Source: Pseudomonadota bacterium (GTDB lineage: Bacteria > Pseudomonadota > Alphaproteobacteria > Sphingomonadales > Sphingomonadaceae). From it: a stretch of 25,551 bases of DNA. The stretch covers positions 1 through 25,551 of the forward strand of contig JAKOWQ010000135.1 of NCBI GenBank assembly GCA_029781465.1. Direction: 5' to 3'. A program made the translations under genes and the position numbers. This document shows positions 15,538 to 24,504 of the stretch, piece after piece (position 1 is the stretch's first letter; every line of letters starts with the position of its first letter). The notes below the pieces were generated by a model. It was not told where the DNA came from and did not search any database. It saw only the letters and a program-made list of their open reading frames with translations.

Positions 15538-16533
15538 TTAAGAGAATCGCGTGGCAACCAGCGCGGGAAGGTCGGCTTCGGGCCGCGCGCCGTAGTGCGA
15601 GATCACCTCGGCCGCGCAGACCGCGCCCAGCGTCAGGCAATCCTGCACCGCGCGGCCGCGCACGTGACCGAACAGGAATCCGGCCGCGAACAGGTCTCCC
15701 GCGCCGGTGGTGTCTACCACCTGTTCAACCGGCTCGGCAGGCACGGCGAAGCGCTCGCCTCCGGCCATGGCAACCGCCCCCTTCTCGCTGCGGGTAACCA
15801 CCAGCAGCGGCACCTTGGGGGCCAGCTCGGCCAGCCCGCGATCGAAATCGTCGTGCCCGGTAAGCGCCGCCAGCTCGACATGGTTGGCGAACAGGATATC
15901 GATTTCGCCGGTTTCGATCATCGCGCGGAAATCGGCGCCGTGGCGCTCGATCACAAAGGCATCCGAGAGAGTGAAGGCCACCTTGCGCCCGGCATCCTTG
16001 GCCGCCGCGATCGCCCGGCGCATCGCCGCGCGCGGTTCCTCGGGATCCCACAGGTAGCCTTCGAGATAGAGGATCTTGGCATCGCGAATCGCGGCTTCGT
16101 CAAGCACTTCGGGCGGCAGGAACTGCGAGGCGCCCAGATAGGTGTTCATGGTGCGCTGGCCGTCGGGCGTGACGAAGATCAGGCACCGCGCCGTGGGCGG
16201 ATTGCCGGGCCGGGCCGGGGTTGCAAACTCGATTCCCCCGGCGCGGATGTCGTGAGCGAAAACCTCGCCCAGCTGGTCCTCGGCGACCTGGCCGATGAAG
16301 GCGCAGCGCGCGCCCAGCGCCGCCAGCCCGGCGAGCGTGTTGGCCGCCGATCCCCCCGAAATCTCGCGCGCGGGGCCCATGGCATCATAGAGCGCATGGG
16401 CGCGCTCGGTATCGATCAGGGTCATTCCCCCGCGCACCAGCCCGAGCGCATCGATCAAACCGTCCTCGCACGGGGCCATGACATCGACGATCGCGTTGCC
16501 GATGGCGATCACGTCGGTACGGGGTGCGGACAT
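15538..16533 (-). CDS. PfkB-family carbohydrate/nucleoside kinase (adenosine-kinase type)
   Basis: 331 residues, the normal size for the ribokinase/PfkB fold. N-terminal DVIAIGNAIVDVMA and GGSAANTLAGLAALG (60-74) bind the sugar; NTYLGASQFL, ILYLEGYLWDP and ILFANHVELAALTG are family landmarks; DTTGAGDLFAAGFL (274-287) is PfkB signature 2 with catalytic-base candidate D280 and the anion hole. Alphaproteobacterial members with this sequence are generally annotated adenosine kinase (phosphorylating adenosine to AMP), but the sugar specificity cannot be read by eye. Divergent from the lipoprotein gene at 16647 with about 110 bases between starts. No good terminator seen after its stop. Confidence 0.88.
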   Translation of the reverse strand: MSAPRTDVIAIGNAIVDVMAPCEDGLIDALGLVRGGMTLIDTERAHALYDAMGPAREISGGSAANTLAGLAALGARCAFIGQVAEDQLGEVFAHDIRAGGIEFATPARPGNPPTARCLIFVTPDGQRTMNTYLGASQFLPPEVLDEAAIRDAKILYLEGYLWDPEEPRAAMRRAIAAAKDAGRKVAFTLSDAFVIERHGADFRAMIETGEIDILFANHVELAALTGHDDFDRGLAELAPKVPLLVVTRSEKGAVAMAGGERFAVPAEPVEQVVDTTGAGDLFAAGFLFGHVRGRAVQDCLTLGAVCAAEVISHYGARPEADLPALVATRFS

Positions 16534-16646
16534 GGCAATTCCTTGGCGCTGAAGGGCTTGGTTCCGGCGCGCCTAGCGGGCATGTCGGCGCAGGGCAAGG
16601 TGCTGACGCGTTGACAGCGCCGCGCAAGGGGGCAAAGCCGCGCGGC

Positions 16647-17084
16647 ATGAACAGACGCGCGCATTTCGTTCCCGCTCTCGCGCTGCTGCTGGCCGGCTGC
16701 GGCGGCGAAGGAGTCAAAACCGCGGCCTCGCGCCCGGTACCCCAGCCGCCGCGCGCGCAGGACACCGCTGCCCAGCCGGTGGTCCGCCCGCTCCTGCGCA
16801 CCCCGCCGCCCGCCGCAAAGCGGCAGGTCGCTCCCGGGCTCGAGGGGGTGATCGGGGCAACGGCCAACGAGCTGACCGGCCAGTTCGGCGCGGCGCGGCT
16901 CGACGTTTACGAAGGCGATGCCCGCAAGTTGCAGTTCGCCGGCGCGGCTTGCGTGCTTGATGTGTTTCTCTATCCCCCGGCCCCCGGACACGAGCCCGAG
17001 GCGACTTATGTCGAGGCGCGCCGCGCCAGCGACGCCCAGGATGTCAGCGATGCCGCCTGCATCGCGGCGCTGCGGCGGCGCTAA
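16647..17084 (+). CDS. Putative lipoprotein of unknown function
   Basis: 145 residues from ATG 16647, chosen because it gives a lipoprotein signal (NRRAHFVPALALLLAGC, Cys18); upstream in-frame extension reaches into the divergent kinase gene. After a Pro/Ala/Gln-rich linker (about residues 25-65) comes a small folded domain: EGVIGATANELTGQFGAARLDVYEGDARKLQ, then AACVLDVFLYPP, and CIAALRRR at the end. The layout 'L...FG.P....EG.A..LQF.G..C.L.VFLY' recurs in exported alphaproteobacterial proteins, loosely like SmpA/OmlA-type domains. Two further cysteines could form a disulfide. No function known. Followed after 62 bases by the acidic duplicated protein. Confidence 0.72.
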   Translation: MNRRAHFVPALALLLAGCGGEGVKTAASRPVPQPPRAQDTAAQPVVRPLLRTPPPAAKRQVAPGLEGVIGATANELTGQFGAARLDVYEGDARKLQFAGAACVLDVFLYPPAPGHEPEATYVEARRASDAQDVSDAACIAALRRR

Positions 17085-17146
17085 CCGGGATTTAAGGTTA
17101 CTGCGCCACAAGCCCCCTGAAAGGAAACCAAGGGGGCCCTTGCGCC

Positions 17147-18106
17147 ATGAGCATGCATTTTCGCGATATTGCCGTTCAGGCAGCTGCCGACGGGGTGATC
17201 GGAGCCGAGGAAATCCTCGCGCTGCGCCAGGCCGGCTGGGCCGACGGCAAGATGGATCCCGAGGAAGCCGAGGCGTTGTTCAGCGCCAACGAGCACCTTG
17301 TCGATCCGTCGGCTGAATGGTGCGATTTCTTTGTCGAGGCGCTGACCGAATTCATCGTCAACACCGTTCACCCCAAGGGCTATGTCGACGAGATCATGGC
17401 CGAGGAGCTGGTCGCGCGGATCGACCGCGACGGCCGCGTCGCGACCATGACCGAGCTCGAACTGCTGGTGAAGGTGCTCGAAAAGGCCACCAGCACGCCC
17501 GCCAGCCTCAAGGCCTATGCGCTGCGCCAGATCGAGGACGCGGTAATCTCGGGCGAGGGGCCGACCCGGACCGGCCAGCTTGATCCGGGCGGCGTCAATG
17601 GCACCGAATGCGCCTTGCTGCGCCGCATGATCTTCGCGGCGGGCGGCGATCGCCCCGCAAGCGTGAGCAAGGCCGAGGCCGAGATGCTGTTCCGCATCAA
17701 GGACGCGACGCTTTACGACAACAACGCCGATGAGTGGGAGAAGCTGTTCGTCCAGGGCGTGGCCAATTTCCTGCTCGGGTTTGGCGGCCACGAACCGCTC
17801 GACAAGCAGCGCGCGGTTGAGCTGGAAGCCTTCATGAACGCCGAGGGAGCCGGGATCGGCGCTTTCCTTGGCCGGATGCTGCGCAGCGAAGTCGATGACA
17901 ACGTCGGCTCGGCCTTTGGCAGCCTGCTCGATCTGGGCACACACGGATCGGAGCTAGAGGCCGAGGTAGAGGAAGCCGCACAGCTGACCGATGCGGAGGA
18001 GCTGTGGCTGCTCGACCATGTCGATGCCGACGAGGAGCTCGATCCGCTCGAAAAGGCGCTGCTTCAGTTCATCGCCGAGGAAACCGGCGAGAATCCGCTG
18101 ATCTGA
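17147..18106 (+). CDS. Acidic cytoplasmic protein with internal duplication, unknown function
   Basis: 319 residues, strongly acidic, all-helical in appearance, no signal peptide. A segment at about residues 32-92 (DPEEAEALFSANEHL...SAEWCDFFVEALTEFIV) is repeated at about 170-230 (SKAEAEMLFRIKDATL...ADEWEKLFVQGVANFLL): same acidic helix start, E-x-LF, and W-x-x-[FL]F in the same spacing. Short D-G-x-[VIM]-x-x-x-E turns (ADGVIGAEE 14-22, ADGKMDPEE 32-40, DRDGRVATMTE 93-103, DADEELDPLE 293-302) recall degenerate EF-hand or TerB-like helix pairs, though no loop has the full calcium-ligand set. A CAAGGG/CCCTTG inverted repeat (17129-17142) covers the likely AGGGGG ribosome-binding site. I recognise no named family with certainty. 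Confidence 0.75.
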   Translation: MSMHFRDIAVQAAADGVIGAEEILALRQAGWADGKMDPEEAEALFSANEHLVDPSAEWCDFFVEALTEFIVNTVHPKGYVDEIMAEELVARIDRDGRVATMTELELLVKVLEKATSTPASLKAYALRQIEDAVISGEGPTRTGQLDPGGVNGTECALLRRMIFAAGGDRPASVSKAEAEMLFRIKDATLYDNNADEWEKLFVQGVANFLLGFGGHEPLDKQRAVELEAFMNAEGAGIGAFLGRMLRSEVDDNVGSAFGSLLDLGTHGSELEAEVEEAAQLTDAEELWLLDHVDADEELDPLEKALLQFIAEETGENPLI

Positions 18107-18121
18107 TGGGGACTCCCCGAA

Positions 18122-18475
18122 TCAGACCGTAAAGCTTTCCCCGCAGCCGCAACTGCCCTTGGCGTTCGGGTTCTGGAACACGAACCCGGCGGTGAAATCG
18201 TCTTCCTGCCAGTCCATCGTGCTGCCGATCAGGTAGAGCACGCTGGCGCCGTCGATGAAGAACAGCCCTCCCGCGGTTTCGATCCGTTCGTCGAGCGGAT
18301 CGGCCGCGCTGACATAGTCGACCGAATAGGCCAGCCCCGAGCAGCCCCGGCGCGGAGTGGACAGCTTGACCCCGATCGCGCCTTCGGGCGCCTGGGCCAT
18401 CAGCCGTGCAATTCGCGCCTCGGCGGCGGGGGTGAGGATCACGGCGGCGGGGCGCTGGCGGGCAGTGGCAGACAT
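18122..18475 (-). CDS. sufA: A-type Fe-S carrier (SufA/IscA/HesB family)
   Basis: 117 residues from ATG 18475, which overlaps the stop of the SufT-like gene by one base (TGATG). The three cluster-binding cysteines of A-type carriers are present: C45 in RRGCSGLAY, and C109 and C111 in GSCGCGESF. LTPAAEARI, VKLSTPRRGCSG, LFFIDGASVLYLIGSTMDW and FVFQNPNAKGSCGCGESF are family landmarks. It accepts or transfers Fe-S clusters from the SufBCD scaffold to target apoproteins in the cytoplasm. Last gene of the suf operon; its stop is 15 bases from the convergent acidic-protein gene, with only a tiny GGGG/CCCC hairpin between. Length and motifs complete. The symbol is by family and operon position. Confidence 0.9.
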   Translation of the reverse strand: MSATARQRPAAVILTPAAEARIARLMAQAPEGAIGVKLSTPRRGCSGLAYSVDYVSAADPLDERIETAGGLFFIDGASVLYLIGSTMDWQEDDFTAGFVFQNPNAKGSCGCGESFTV

Positions 18476-18963
18476 CACAGCATCCCCAGTTCGAGCCGGG
18501 CCTCGTCGCTCATCATCGAGGGATCCCACGGCGGATCCCACACCAGATGAACTTCGGCATCGCGCACCCCGGGCACCGCACCGACCCGGAGTTCAACCTC
18601 GCCCGGCATCGATTCGGCGACCGGGCAATGCGGGGTGGTCAGAGTCATGGTCACGGCAACGGCACCTTCGGCGGACACGTCGACCCCGTAGATCAGCCCC
18701 AGCTCATAGATGTTCACCGGGATCTCGGGATCGTAGATGTCCTTGAGCGCGGCGATCACCGCCTCGTAAAGATCGCCGCCCGGTTCGCCCGGGGCCGCAC
18801 CCGGGGCCTTTTCGGCAAGAAACCCTTCAAGATAGTCGCGCTTGCGCTCAAGCTTTTCGGCCGGAGTCTCGGCGTCGTCGACCCGTGCCCGCGGCGGCGG
18901 AGCGACGCTTTCGACCCGTTCGACAGTGAACTTGGATTCCCCGATTTCTTCAGAGCCAGTCAC
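18475..18963 (-). CDS. sufT: SUF system assembly protein with MIP18/DUF59 domain (SufT-like)
   Basis: 162 residues. The C-terminal 100 residues are a DUF59/MIP18 domain: LYEAVIAALKDIYDPEIPVNIYELGLIYGV (65-94), VTMTLTTPHCPVAESMP with conserved C113, and VHLVWDPPWDPSMMSDEARLELGM. The first 60 residues are charged and variable, probably disordered (PPPRARVDDAETPAEKLERKRDY). In bacteria SufT-type proteins help mature Fe-S enzymes, and the reactive cysteine in the HCP motif is the family hallmark. The start at 18963 overlaps the sufS stop as ATGA; the stop overlaps the sufA start. Cytoplasmic. Confidence 0.9.
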   Translation of the reverse strand: MTGSEEIGESKFTVERVESVAPPPRARVDDAETPAEKLERKRDYLEGFLAEKAPGAAPGEPGGDLYEAVIAALKDIYDPEIPVNIYELGLIYGVDVSAEGAVAVTMTLTTPHCPVAESMPGEVELRVGAVPGVRDAEVHLVWDPPWDPSMMSDEARLELGML

Positions 18964-20120
18964 CCGAAGATCCTCCGTGTCCTTTCGATCCCGCGCAGCA
19001 ACGCGGCGATATCGCTTTCATCCGAATAGAGCCCGAAACTGGCTCGCGCCGTGGCCGGCACCCCGAGATGATCCATCAGCGGCTGGGCACAGTGATGCCC
19101 GGCGCGGATCGCCACGCCTTCCTCGTCCAATATGGTGCCCAGATCGTGCGGATGGACCCCGTCCATCGCAAAACTGACAATCCCCGCGCTTTGCTCCGGC
19201 CCGAACAGGGTCACATCGTTGCGCTGGCGCAGTTCCGCGCGCAGCTTGGCAACCAGCCCCGCCTCGTGTTCGCGGATCGCATCGAGCCCGATCGCGCCGA
19301 CATAGTCCGCCGCCGCGCCAAATCCGATCGCCTCGACGATCGCCGGGGTGCCGGCCTCGAAGCGCTGCGGGCTTGGCGCATAGGTGGTCTGCGCAAAGGT
19401 CACCCGGTCGATCATCGCCCCGCCCCCCTGCCAGGGCGGCATGGCATCGAGCAGCTCCGCCCTGCCCCACAGCGCCCCGATCCCGGTCGGACCGTAAAGC
19501 TTGTGCGCGGAAAAAGCGTAGAAATCGCAGCCCAACACCGCAACATCGACCGGCAGCCGGGCCGCCGCCTGGCACCCGTCGAGCAGCAGCATGGCCCCGA
19601 CCCGGTGCGCAAGATCCGCCGCGCGGGCCACATCGAGCACCGAGCCAAGCACGTTGGAAACATGCGCGAAGGCAACCATCGTGTGCTCGCGCGTAAGCAT
19701 GGCCTCCGCCGCGTCGAGATCGACCCGCCCGTCGGCGGTGAGCGGGCAGACATCGACCTGCCATCCGGCCAGCTGCCAGGGCACGATGTTGGAATGATGT
19801 TCCAGCTGGCTCAGCAGCACCCGGCCCTTGCGGGGCCAGGAATAGGCCAGCAGATTGATCGCCTCGGTCGCGCCGCGGGTAAAGACGATCTCGTCGGCGC
19901 GGCCGCCGATCAGCGCCGCGACCTTGCCGCGCGCCGCCTCGAAGGCCAGCGTCATCTCCGCCGAGCGGGCATAGACCCCGCGGTGGACCGTGGCGTAATC
20001 GCGCCCCAGGGCCGCGGTGCAGGCGTCGATCACTGCCTGCGGCTTCTGCGCGGTGGCCGCCGAATCGAGATAGTGCCAACCGCCTGCCAGGCCCGGAAAT
20101 TCTTCGCGGCGAAGGTTCAC
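18960..20120 (-). CDS. sufS: Cysteine desulfurase SufS
   Basis: 386 residues. A PLP enzyme that removes sulfur from L-cysteine as a persulfide for cluster assembly. Seen: HYLDSAATAQKPQAVIDA (16-33), VFTRGATEAINLLAYS, LEHHSNIVPWQ, FAHVSNVLGS, FSAHKLYGPTGIG with PLP-lysine K207, QGGGAMIDRV, and RAGHHCAQPLM with catalytic C344. The short RAGHHC loop marks a group II (SufS) rather than IscS/NifS desulfurase. Group II enzymes usually need a sulfur acceptor such as SufE or SufU; none is encoded in this window. Start overlaps the sufD stop and its stop overlaps the sufT start, both as ATGA. Confidence 0.96.
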   Translation of the reverse strand: MNLRREEFPGLAGGWHYLDSAATAQKPQAVIDACTAALGRDYATVHRGVYARSAEMTLAFEAARGKVAALIGGRADEIVFTRGATEAINLLAYSWPRKGRVLLSQLEHHSNIVPWQLAGWQVDVCPLTADGRVDLDAAEAMLTREHTMVAFAHVSNVLGSVLDVARAADLAHRVGAMLLLDGCQAAARLPVDVAVLGCDFYAFSAHKLYGPTGIGALWGRAELLDAMPPWQGGGAMIDRVTFAQTTYAPSPQRFEAGTPAIVEAIGFGAAADYVGAIGLDAIREHEAGLVAKLRAELRQRNDVTLFGPEQSAGIVSFAMDGVHPHDLGTILDEEGVAIRAGHHCAQPLMDHLGVPATARASFGLYSDESDIAALLRGIERTRRIFG

Positions 20121-20964
20121 AGGATCGCCTCCAGCGCGGCGGTGGCCTGTTCGAGCAGTGCATCCCCGTCTGCCGCACCGACGAAGGCCTCCGCAACGAA
20201 AGCCTGAAGCATCAGCTTCTTGGCCTCTTCGGGCGGCAGCCCGCGCTGGGCCATGTAGAACAGGGCATTGGCATCGAGCTCACCCACGGCGCAGCCATGC
20301 GCGCACTTCACGTCGTCAGCGTGGATTTCCAGCTCGGGGCGGTTGTTGGCGGTGGCGGTGCGGGTCAGCAGCATGGAGCGGACCGACTGTTCGCCATCGG
20401 TCCCGTCAGCACCCGGCTTGACCAGCACCTTGCCCAGATAATTGACCGTTGCCTTGCCTCCCGCGACCGAGCGGACCACCTGACGGCTGATCGCATCGGG
20501 GGCGGCGTGGGTTACTTCGCTCACCACTTCCAACACCTGACCCGCGCTGCCCAGCTGTGCCGCGCCAAGGTGGAATTCGGCCCCCGCGCCCAGCTGCGCC
20601 TTGATCACGAACCGGCCATAGGCCGACCCGGCGTTGAGCAGGTGCAGCGCGAACTTCGCGCCCGCCGCCAGGTCCAGCTCGATTTCGCGTACCACGGGAT
20701 CGGCGCCGGTATGGATGATCGCAAGCCCGGCCTCTTCCTCCGCTTCCAGCACGAAACGCTCCGGCTCGACCGGCCAGAGCGGCGCCAGCGCGGCCAGATC
20801 CGCATAGCGGAAGTCTTCATCCCGGCGGGTGGGAATATCCTTCGAGACGCGTCTTCGCGACGCCGCTTCGCGGCTCCTCAGCCGCCCCTCAGGACAAACG
20901 GACTCTTCTTTTCTCCGTTCGTGGTGAGGAGGGGCTGAGCTTGTCGAAGGCCCGTCTCGAACCA

Positions 20965-20968
<4 letters not shown>
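20117..20968 (-). CDS. sufD: Fe-S cluster assembly scaffold subunit SufD, with repeat-derived N-terminal extension
   Basis: 283 residues. SufD pairs with SufB and SufC to form the scaffold complex. The beta-helix core is clear (FALHLLNAGSAYGRFVIKAQLGAGAEFHLGA, NYLGKVLVKPGADGTDGEQSVRSMLLT, NRPELEIHADDVKCAHGCAVGELDANALFYMAQRGLPPEEAKKLMLQAFV). Homologous sequence begins only at about IPTRRDEDFRYADL (residue 45). Residues 3-43 are encoded by a 121-bp inverted-repeat element and are rich in Arg, Ser and Pro, unlike SufD. There is no ATG, GTG or TTG between the element and the core, so the start must be ATG 20968 or 20965, reading through the repeat. ATG 20968 overlaps the sufC stop as ATGA. Confidence 0.92.
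20841..20961. repeat. Sphingomonad-type intergenic inverted-repeat element inside the sufD reading frame
   Basis: 121 bp bounded by perfect 9-bp inverted termini, TTCGAGACG (20841-20849) and CGTCTCGAA (20953-20961). A second perfect inverted pair, AACGGA (20897-20902) and TCCGTT (20914-20919), lies at the centre, with partly complementary arms between, so the RNA can form a long hairpin. The right arm holds GGGCTGAGCTTGTCGAAGG and the left arm CCCCTCAGGACAAACGG, motifs I recognise from dispersed intergenic repeats of Sphingomonadales. No clear target duplication is visible. It is translated as SufD residues 3-43. Confidence 0.75.
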
Positions 20969-21710
<742 letters not shown>

Positions 21711-21714
<4 letters not shown>

Positions 21715-22220
21715 CCCTGGTTGCGGCCCTGATAGCCATGCGGCGCCCCGCGCGTCTGGTAGTGCTGGCGCCGCGCGCGGCCGCGTTCATCGTAGCTGGC
21801 CTTCATCGCGGCGAGGATTTCCGCCACCACGGCATCGGGTTCCTCGATCACGCGGGCGGCGGCAAAGCGCAGCAGCCTGACCCCCACCGCCTCAAGGCTC
21901 TTGTCGCGGCGCGCGGTGAGCGCCGGATCGCCGCCTTCGTCGATCGACACCGCGATCTTGAGCGGATTGCAGGCGAAATCGACGATCGCCGAGCCGATCA
22001 CCTGCTGGCGGGTCAGCTTGAACTTGCCCAGCTCCTGCTCGCCCAGCTTGGCCTGGAGTACCTTCTGCGCCTCGGTCGGTTCCATCTTGTTGCGCCGGGC
22101 CTGATCGTGGATCGCATCGAGCCGCTTGTCCGAGATCGCCCAGCCCCGCCCGCGCTTCTGCAAGGCGGGAGCCTGGTCGCGCTCTTCGAGCGGGCGAACG
22201 GTGAGTTTCTTCCTGGTCAT
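21711..22220 (-). CDS. DUF559 (Vsr/restriction-endonuclease-like) domain protein in the suf operon
   Basis: 169 residues. Residues about 38-140 align by eye with DUF559: a basic 'ARRNKMEPTEAQKVLQAKL' helix, FKLTRQQVIGSAIVDFAC, LKIAVSIDEGGDP, RRDKSLEAVGVRLLRFAAARVIEEP. DUF559 has the PD-(D/E)xK nuclease fold related to Vsr endonucleases. The first acidic residue (D in IVDF) is kept, but the usual 'xIEiDG..H' strand reads VSIDEGGD, with Ser where the glutamate is expected, so nuclease activity is questionable. The C-terminus is basic with Gln, His and Tyr. It is locked between the small exported protein and sufC by ATGA overlaps on both sides. Role in Fe-S assembly unknown. Confidence 0.8.
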
Positions 22221-22603
22221 TGGATTTTCCCGCCCTTGGTCTGGGCACAGTTTGCAAGGTAGTCGGCGCGCAATTCGTCGAACATCGCACGCCAGCTGGA
22301 TTCCACGGTATGGGCATCGTCGAGCTGCTTTTGCCGCGCATCGAGCTGCGCCAGCGCGAGATCGAGCGAGGCCTTTCCCGCCGGTGTCGCCTCGCCAACC
22401 TGCTGCGCGAGCAATATTGCCCGCTCACGCGCGATTGCCTGCTGTTCGGCATAGGCGGCCGCCGCGAACTCCGTGCGGCGATGGGGTTCGGCCCTGGCCA
22501 GATCGGTCATGGCGGCGCGGTTGCAGGTTTTCACCGCATCGAGCGCCGGGGCGGAATCGGGGCCGTTGAACGCAGCGGCCATCAGGACGGCAAGCGCAAT
22601 CAC
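22217..22603 (-). CDS. Small exported helical protein in the suf operon, unknown function
   Basis: 128 residues starting with a short hydrophobic signal (MIALAVLMAAAF). The rest is helical and charged, with heptad-like Leu/Ala spacing from about residue 45 to 100 (EQQAIARERAILLAQQVGEA, LDLALAQLDARQKQLDDA) suggesting a coiled coil. Two cysteines, C27 in VKTCNRAAM and C120 in LANCAQTK, flank the helical part and could be joined in the periplasm. Both ends overlap neighbours as ATGA (sufB upstream, DUF559 downstream). An exported protein inside an operon of cytoplasmic Fe-S assembly factors is unexpected. I recognise no family. Confidence 0.78.
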   Translation of the reverse strand: MIALAVLMAAAFNGPDSAPALDAVKTCNRAAMTDLARAEPHRRTEFAAAAYAEQQAIARERAILLAQQVGEATPAGKASLDLALAQLDARQKQLDDAHTVESSWRAMFDELRADYLANCAQTKGGKIQ

Positions 22604-24075
22604 CCCACGCTCCCTTCAAGGCTGATCCCCAGCAGCTTCTGCGCCTCGACCGCGAATTCCATCGGCAGCTGCTGCAGCACTTCCTTGGCGAAGCCGTTGA
22701 CAATCAGCGCCACCGCCGCTTCCTGATCCAGCCCGCGCTGCATCGCGTAGAACAGCTGGTCGTCGGAAATCTTGCTGGTGGTCGCCTCGTGCTCGATCTG
22801 GGCAGAGGGGTTCTTCACCTCGATATAGGGCACGGTATGCGCGCCGCAGTCCTTGCCCAGCAGCAGCGAATCGCACTGGGTGAAATTGCGCACGCCCTCT
22901 GCGCCCGGCGCCACGCGGACCAGGCCGCGATAGGTGTTCTGGCTGCGCCCGGCGCTGATCCCCTTTGAGACGATGGTAGAGCGCGTTCGGGCACCGTTGT
23001 GTATCATCTTGGTGCCGGTGTCGGCCTGCTGGAAATTGTTGGTGACGGCCACCGAATAGAACTCGCCCACACTCTCTTCGCCGTTGAGCACGCAGGAGGG
23101 ATACTTCCACGTCACCGCCGATCCGGTCTCAACCTGGGTCCAGCTCACCTTGCTCCGCTTGCCCTGGCAAAGCGCTCTTTTCGTGACGAAATTATAGATC
23201 CCGCCCTTGCCTTCGGCATCGCCCGGATACCAGTTCTGCACGGTCGAATACTTGATCTCGGCATCGTCGAGCGCGACCAGTTCGACGACCGCGGCATGCA
23301 GCTGGTTCTCGTCGCGCTGCGGCGCGGTGCAGCCTTCCAGATAGCTGACATAGCTGCCCTTGTCGGCCACGATCAGCGTCCGCTCGAATTGCCCGGTATT
23401 CTCGGCATTGATCCGGAAATAGGTGGAGAGCTCCATCGGGCAGCGCACCCCTTCTGGGATGTAGACGAAGGTCCCGTCGGAAAAGACCGCGCAATTGAGC
23501 GCCGCGAAGAAATTGTCGTGCATCGGCACGACCTTGCCCAGCCAGCGCTTCACCAGATCGGGATATTCGCGGATCGCCTCGCTGATCGAGAGGAAGATCA
23601 CCCCGGCCTTCTTCAATTCCTCGCGAAAGGTGGTGGCGACGCTGACGCTGTCGAACACGGCGTCGACCGCAACCTTGCGCGCACCCTCCACACCGGCAAG
23701 AACCTTCTGTTCTTCCAGCGGAATTCCCAGCTTTTCATAGACCCGCAGGATCTCGGGATCGACCTCATCCAGACTGGCGAGCTTCTTCTTCGCCTTGGGC
23801 GCGGCGTAATAATAAGCATCCTGGTAATCGATCGGCGGGATGGTCAGCTTGGCCCAATCCGGCATCGGCATGGTCAGCCAGTGGCGATAGGCCTTGAGCC
23901 GCCACTCGAGCATCCATTCGGGCTCATTCTTCTTGGCGCTGATGAAACGAACGGTGTCCTCGTCCAGCCCCTTGGGCGCGAACTCCTGTTCGATATCGGC
24001 CGACCAGCCGTGCTCGTAATCCGCCACCTTGGCGGCGGCATCGCGCGCGGCCTGATCCTTGACGGCATCGCTCAT
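22600..24075 (-). CDS. sufB: Fe-S cluster assembly scaffold subunit SufB
   Basis: 491 residues from ATG 24075, which overlaps the stop of the Rrf2 regulator (ATGA). SufB is the scaffold subunit on which clusters are built, in complex with SufC and SufD. Landmarks: YEHGWSADIEQEFAPKGL (20-37), FISAKKNEPEWMLEWRLKAYRHW, WAKLTIPPIDYQDAYYYAAPK, FFAALNCAVFSDGTFVYIPEGVRCPMELSTYFRINAENTGQFERTLI, GCTAPQRDENQLHAAVVELVALDDAEIKYSTVQNWYPGD, NNFQQADTGTKMIHNGARTRSTIVSKGISAG, LGKDCGAHTVPYIEV and AQIEHEATTSKISDDQLFYAMQRG. All expected regions are present and the length is normal. The frame is open further upstream, but that is inside the regulator gene. Confidence 0.97.
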   Translation of the reverse strand: MSDAVKDQAARDAAAKVADYEHGWSADIEQEFAPKGLDEDTVRFISAKKNEPEWMLEWRLKAYRHWLTMPMPDWAKLTIPPIDYQDAYYYAAPKAKKKLASLDEVDPEILRVYEKLGIPLEEQKVLAGVEGARKVAVDAVFDSVSVATTFREELKKAGVIFLSISEAIREYPDLVKRWLGKVVPMHDNFFAALNCAVFSDGTFVYIPEGVRCPMELSTYFRINAENTGQFERTLIVADKGSYVSYLEGCTAPQRDENQLHAAVVELVALDDAEIKYSTVQNWYPGDAEGKGGIYNFVTKRALCQGKRSKVSWTQVETGSAVTWKYPSCVLNGEESVGEFYSVAVTNNFQQADTGTKMIHNGARTRSTIVSKGISAGRSQNTYRGLVRVAPGAEGVRNFTQCDSLLLGKDCGAHTVPYIEVKNPSAQIEHEATTSKISDDQLFYAMQRGLDQEAAVALIVNGFAKEVLQQLPMEFAVEAQKLLGISLEGSVG

Positions 24076-24482
24076 GGCCGCGCCTCCGCCAGGCGGGTAA
24101 GCGATACGTCCGCGAGCGCACCGCGCACCGCCGCGCTGACCAGCGACCAGTGCGGTTTGACCGTGCAGCAGGTTTCGAGCGAGCAATCCGCGCGGCCGCC
24201 CTCATGGCAGGGCGCGAGCGCGATCGGACCTTCCACCGCCTCGACTATATCGGCGAGGGTGATCGCCGCCGCCGGGCGGGCGAGCTTGAGACCGCCGCCA
24301 ACACCGCGCGTGCTGCGCAACAGACCGGCGGCGGTCAACCGGCTGACCAGTTTCTGCACGGTCGGTGCGGGCAGGCCGGTCTCCTCGGCCAGGCGCGCCG
24401 CGGAAACGCGAATCCCCCCACAATGGCGCGCAGCGGCACTCATCGTGATCACGGCATAGTCGGCCATGCTGGAAAGGCGCAT
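24072..24482 (-). CDS. Rrf2-family Fe-S regulator of the suf operon (IscR/SufR type)
   Basis: 136 residues from ATG 24482 (MRLSSMADYAVITM is the canonical Rrf2 start; a longer open frame upstream has no coding character). Residues 1-68 form a winged helix-turn-helix (RVSAARLAEETGLPAPTVQKLVSRLTAAGLLRSTRGVGGGLKLARP). C92, C100, C105 and C106 in APCHEGGRADCSLETCCTVKPHW match the cysteine cluster that binds [2Fe-2S] in IscR-type sensors. It therefore probably senses cluster supply and controls its own operon. It is the first gene, directly coupled to sufB by ATGA. A candidate promoter and an overlapping palindrome lie upstream. Family TIGR02944 (SUF assembly regulator) is my best match. Confidence 0.92.
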   Translation of the reverse strand: MRLSSMADYAVITMSAAARHCGGIRVSAARLAEETGLPAPTVQKLVSRLTAAGLLRSTRGVGGGLKLARPAAAITLADIVEAVEGPIALAPCHEGGRADCSLETCCTVKPHWSLVSAAVRGALADVSLTRLAEARP

Positions 24483-24504
24483 GAAAGCGTGGCTCCGCAC
24501 AAAT

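Noticed and set aside
18108..18118. GGGG-ACT-CCCC hairpin between the suf operon and the acidic-protein gene as a bidirectional terminator
   Set aside because: Only four base pairs with a three-base loop and no T tract on either strand.
22999..24459. Plus-strand open frame of 486 codons
   Set aside because: Antisense to sufB and the Rrf2 gene, both certain by motif; composition typical of a shadow frame.
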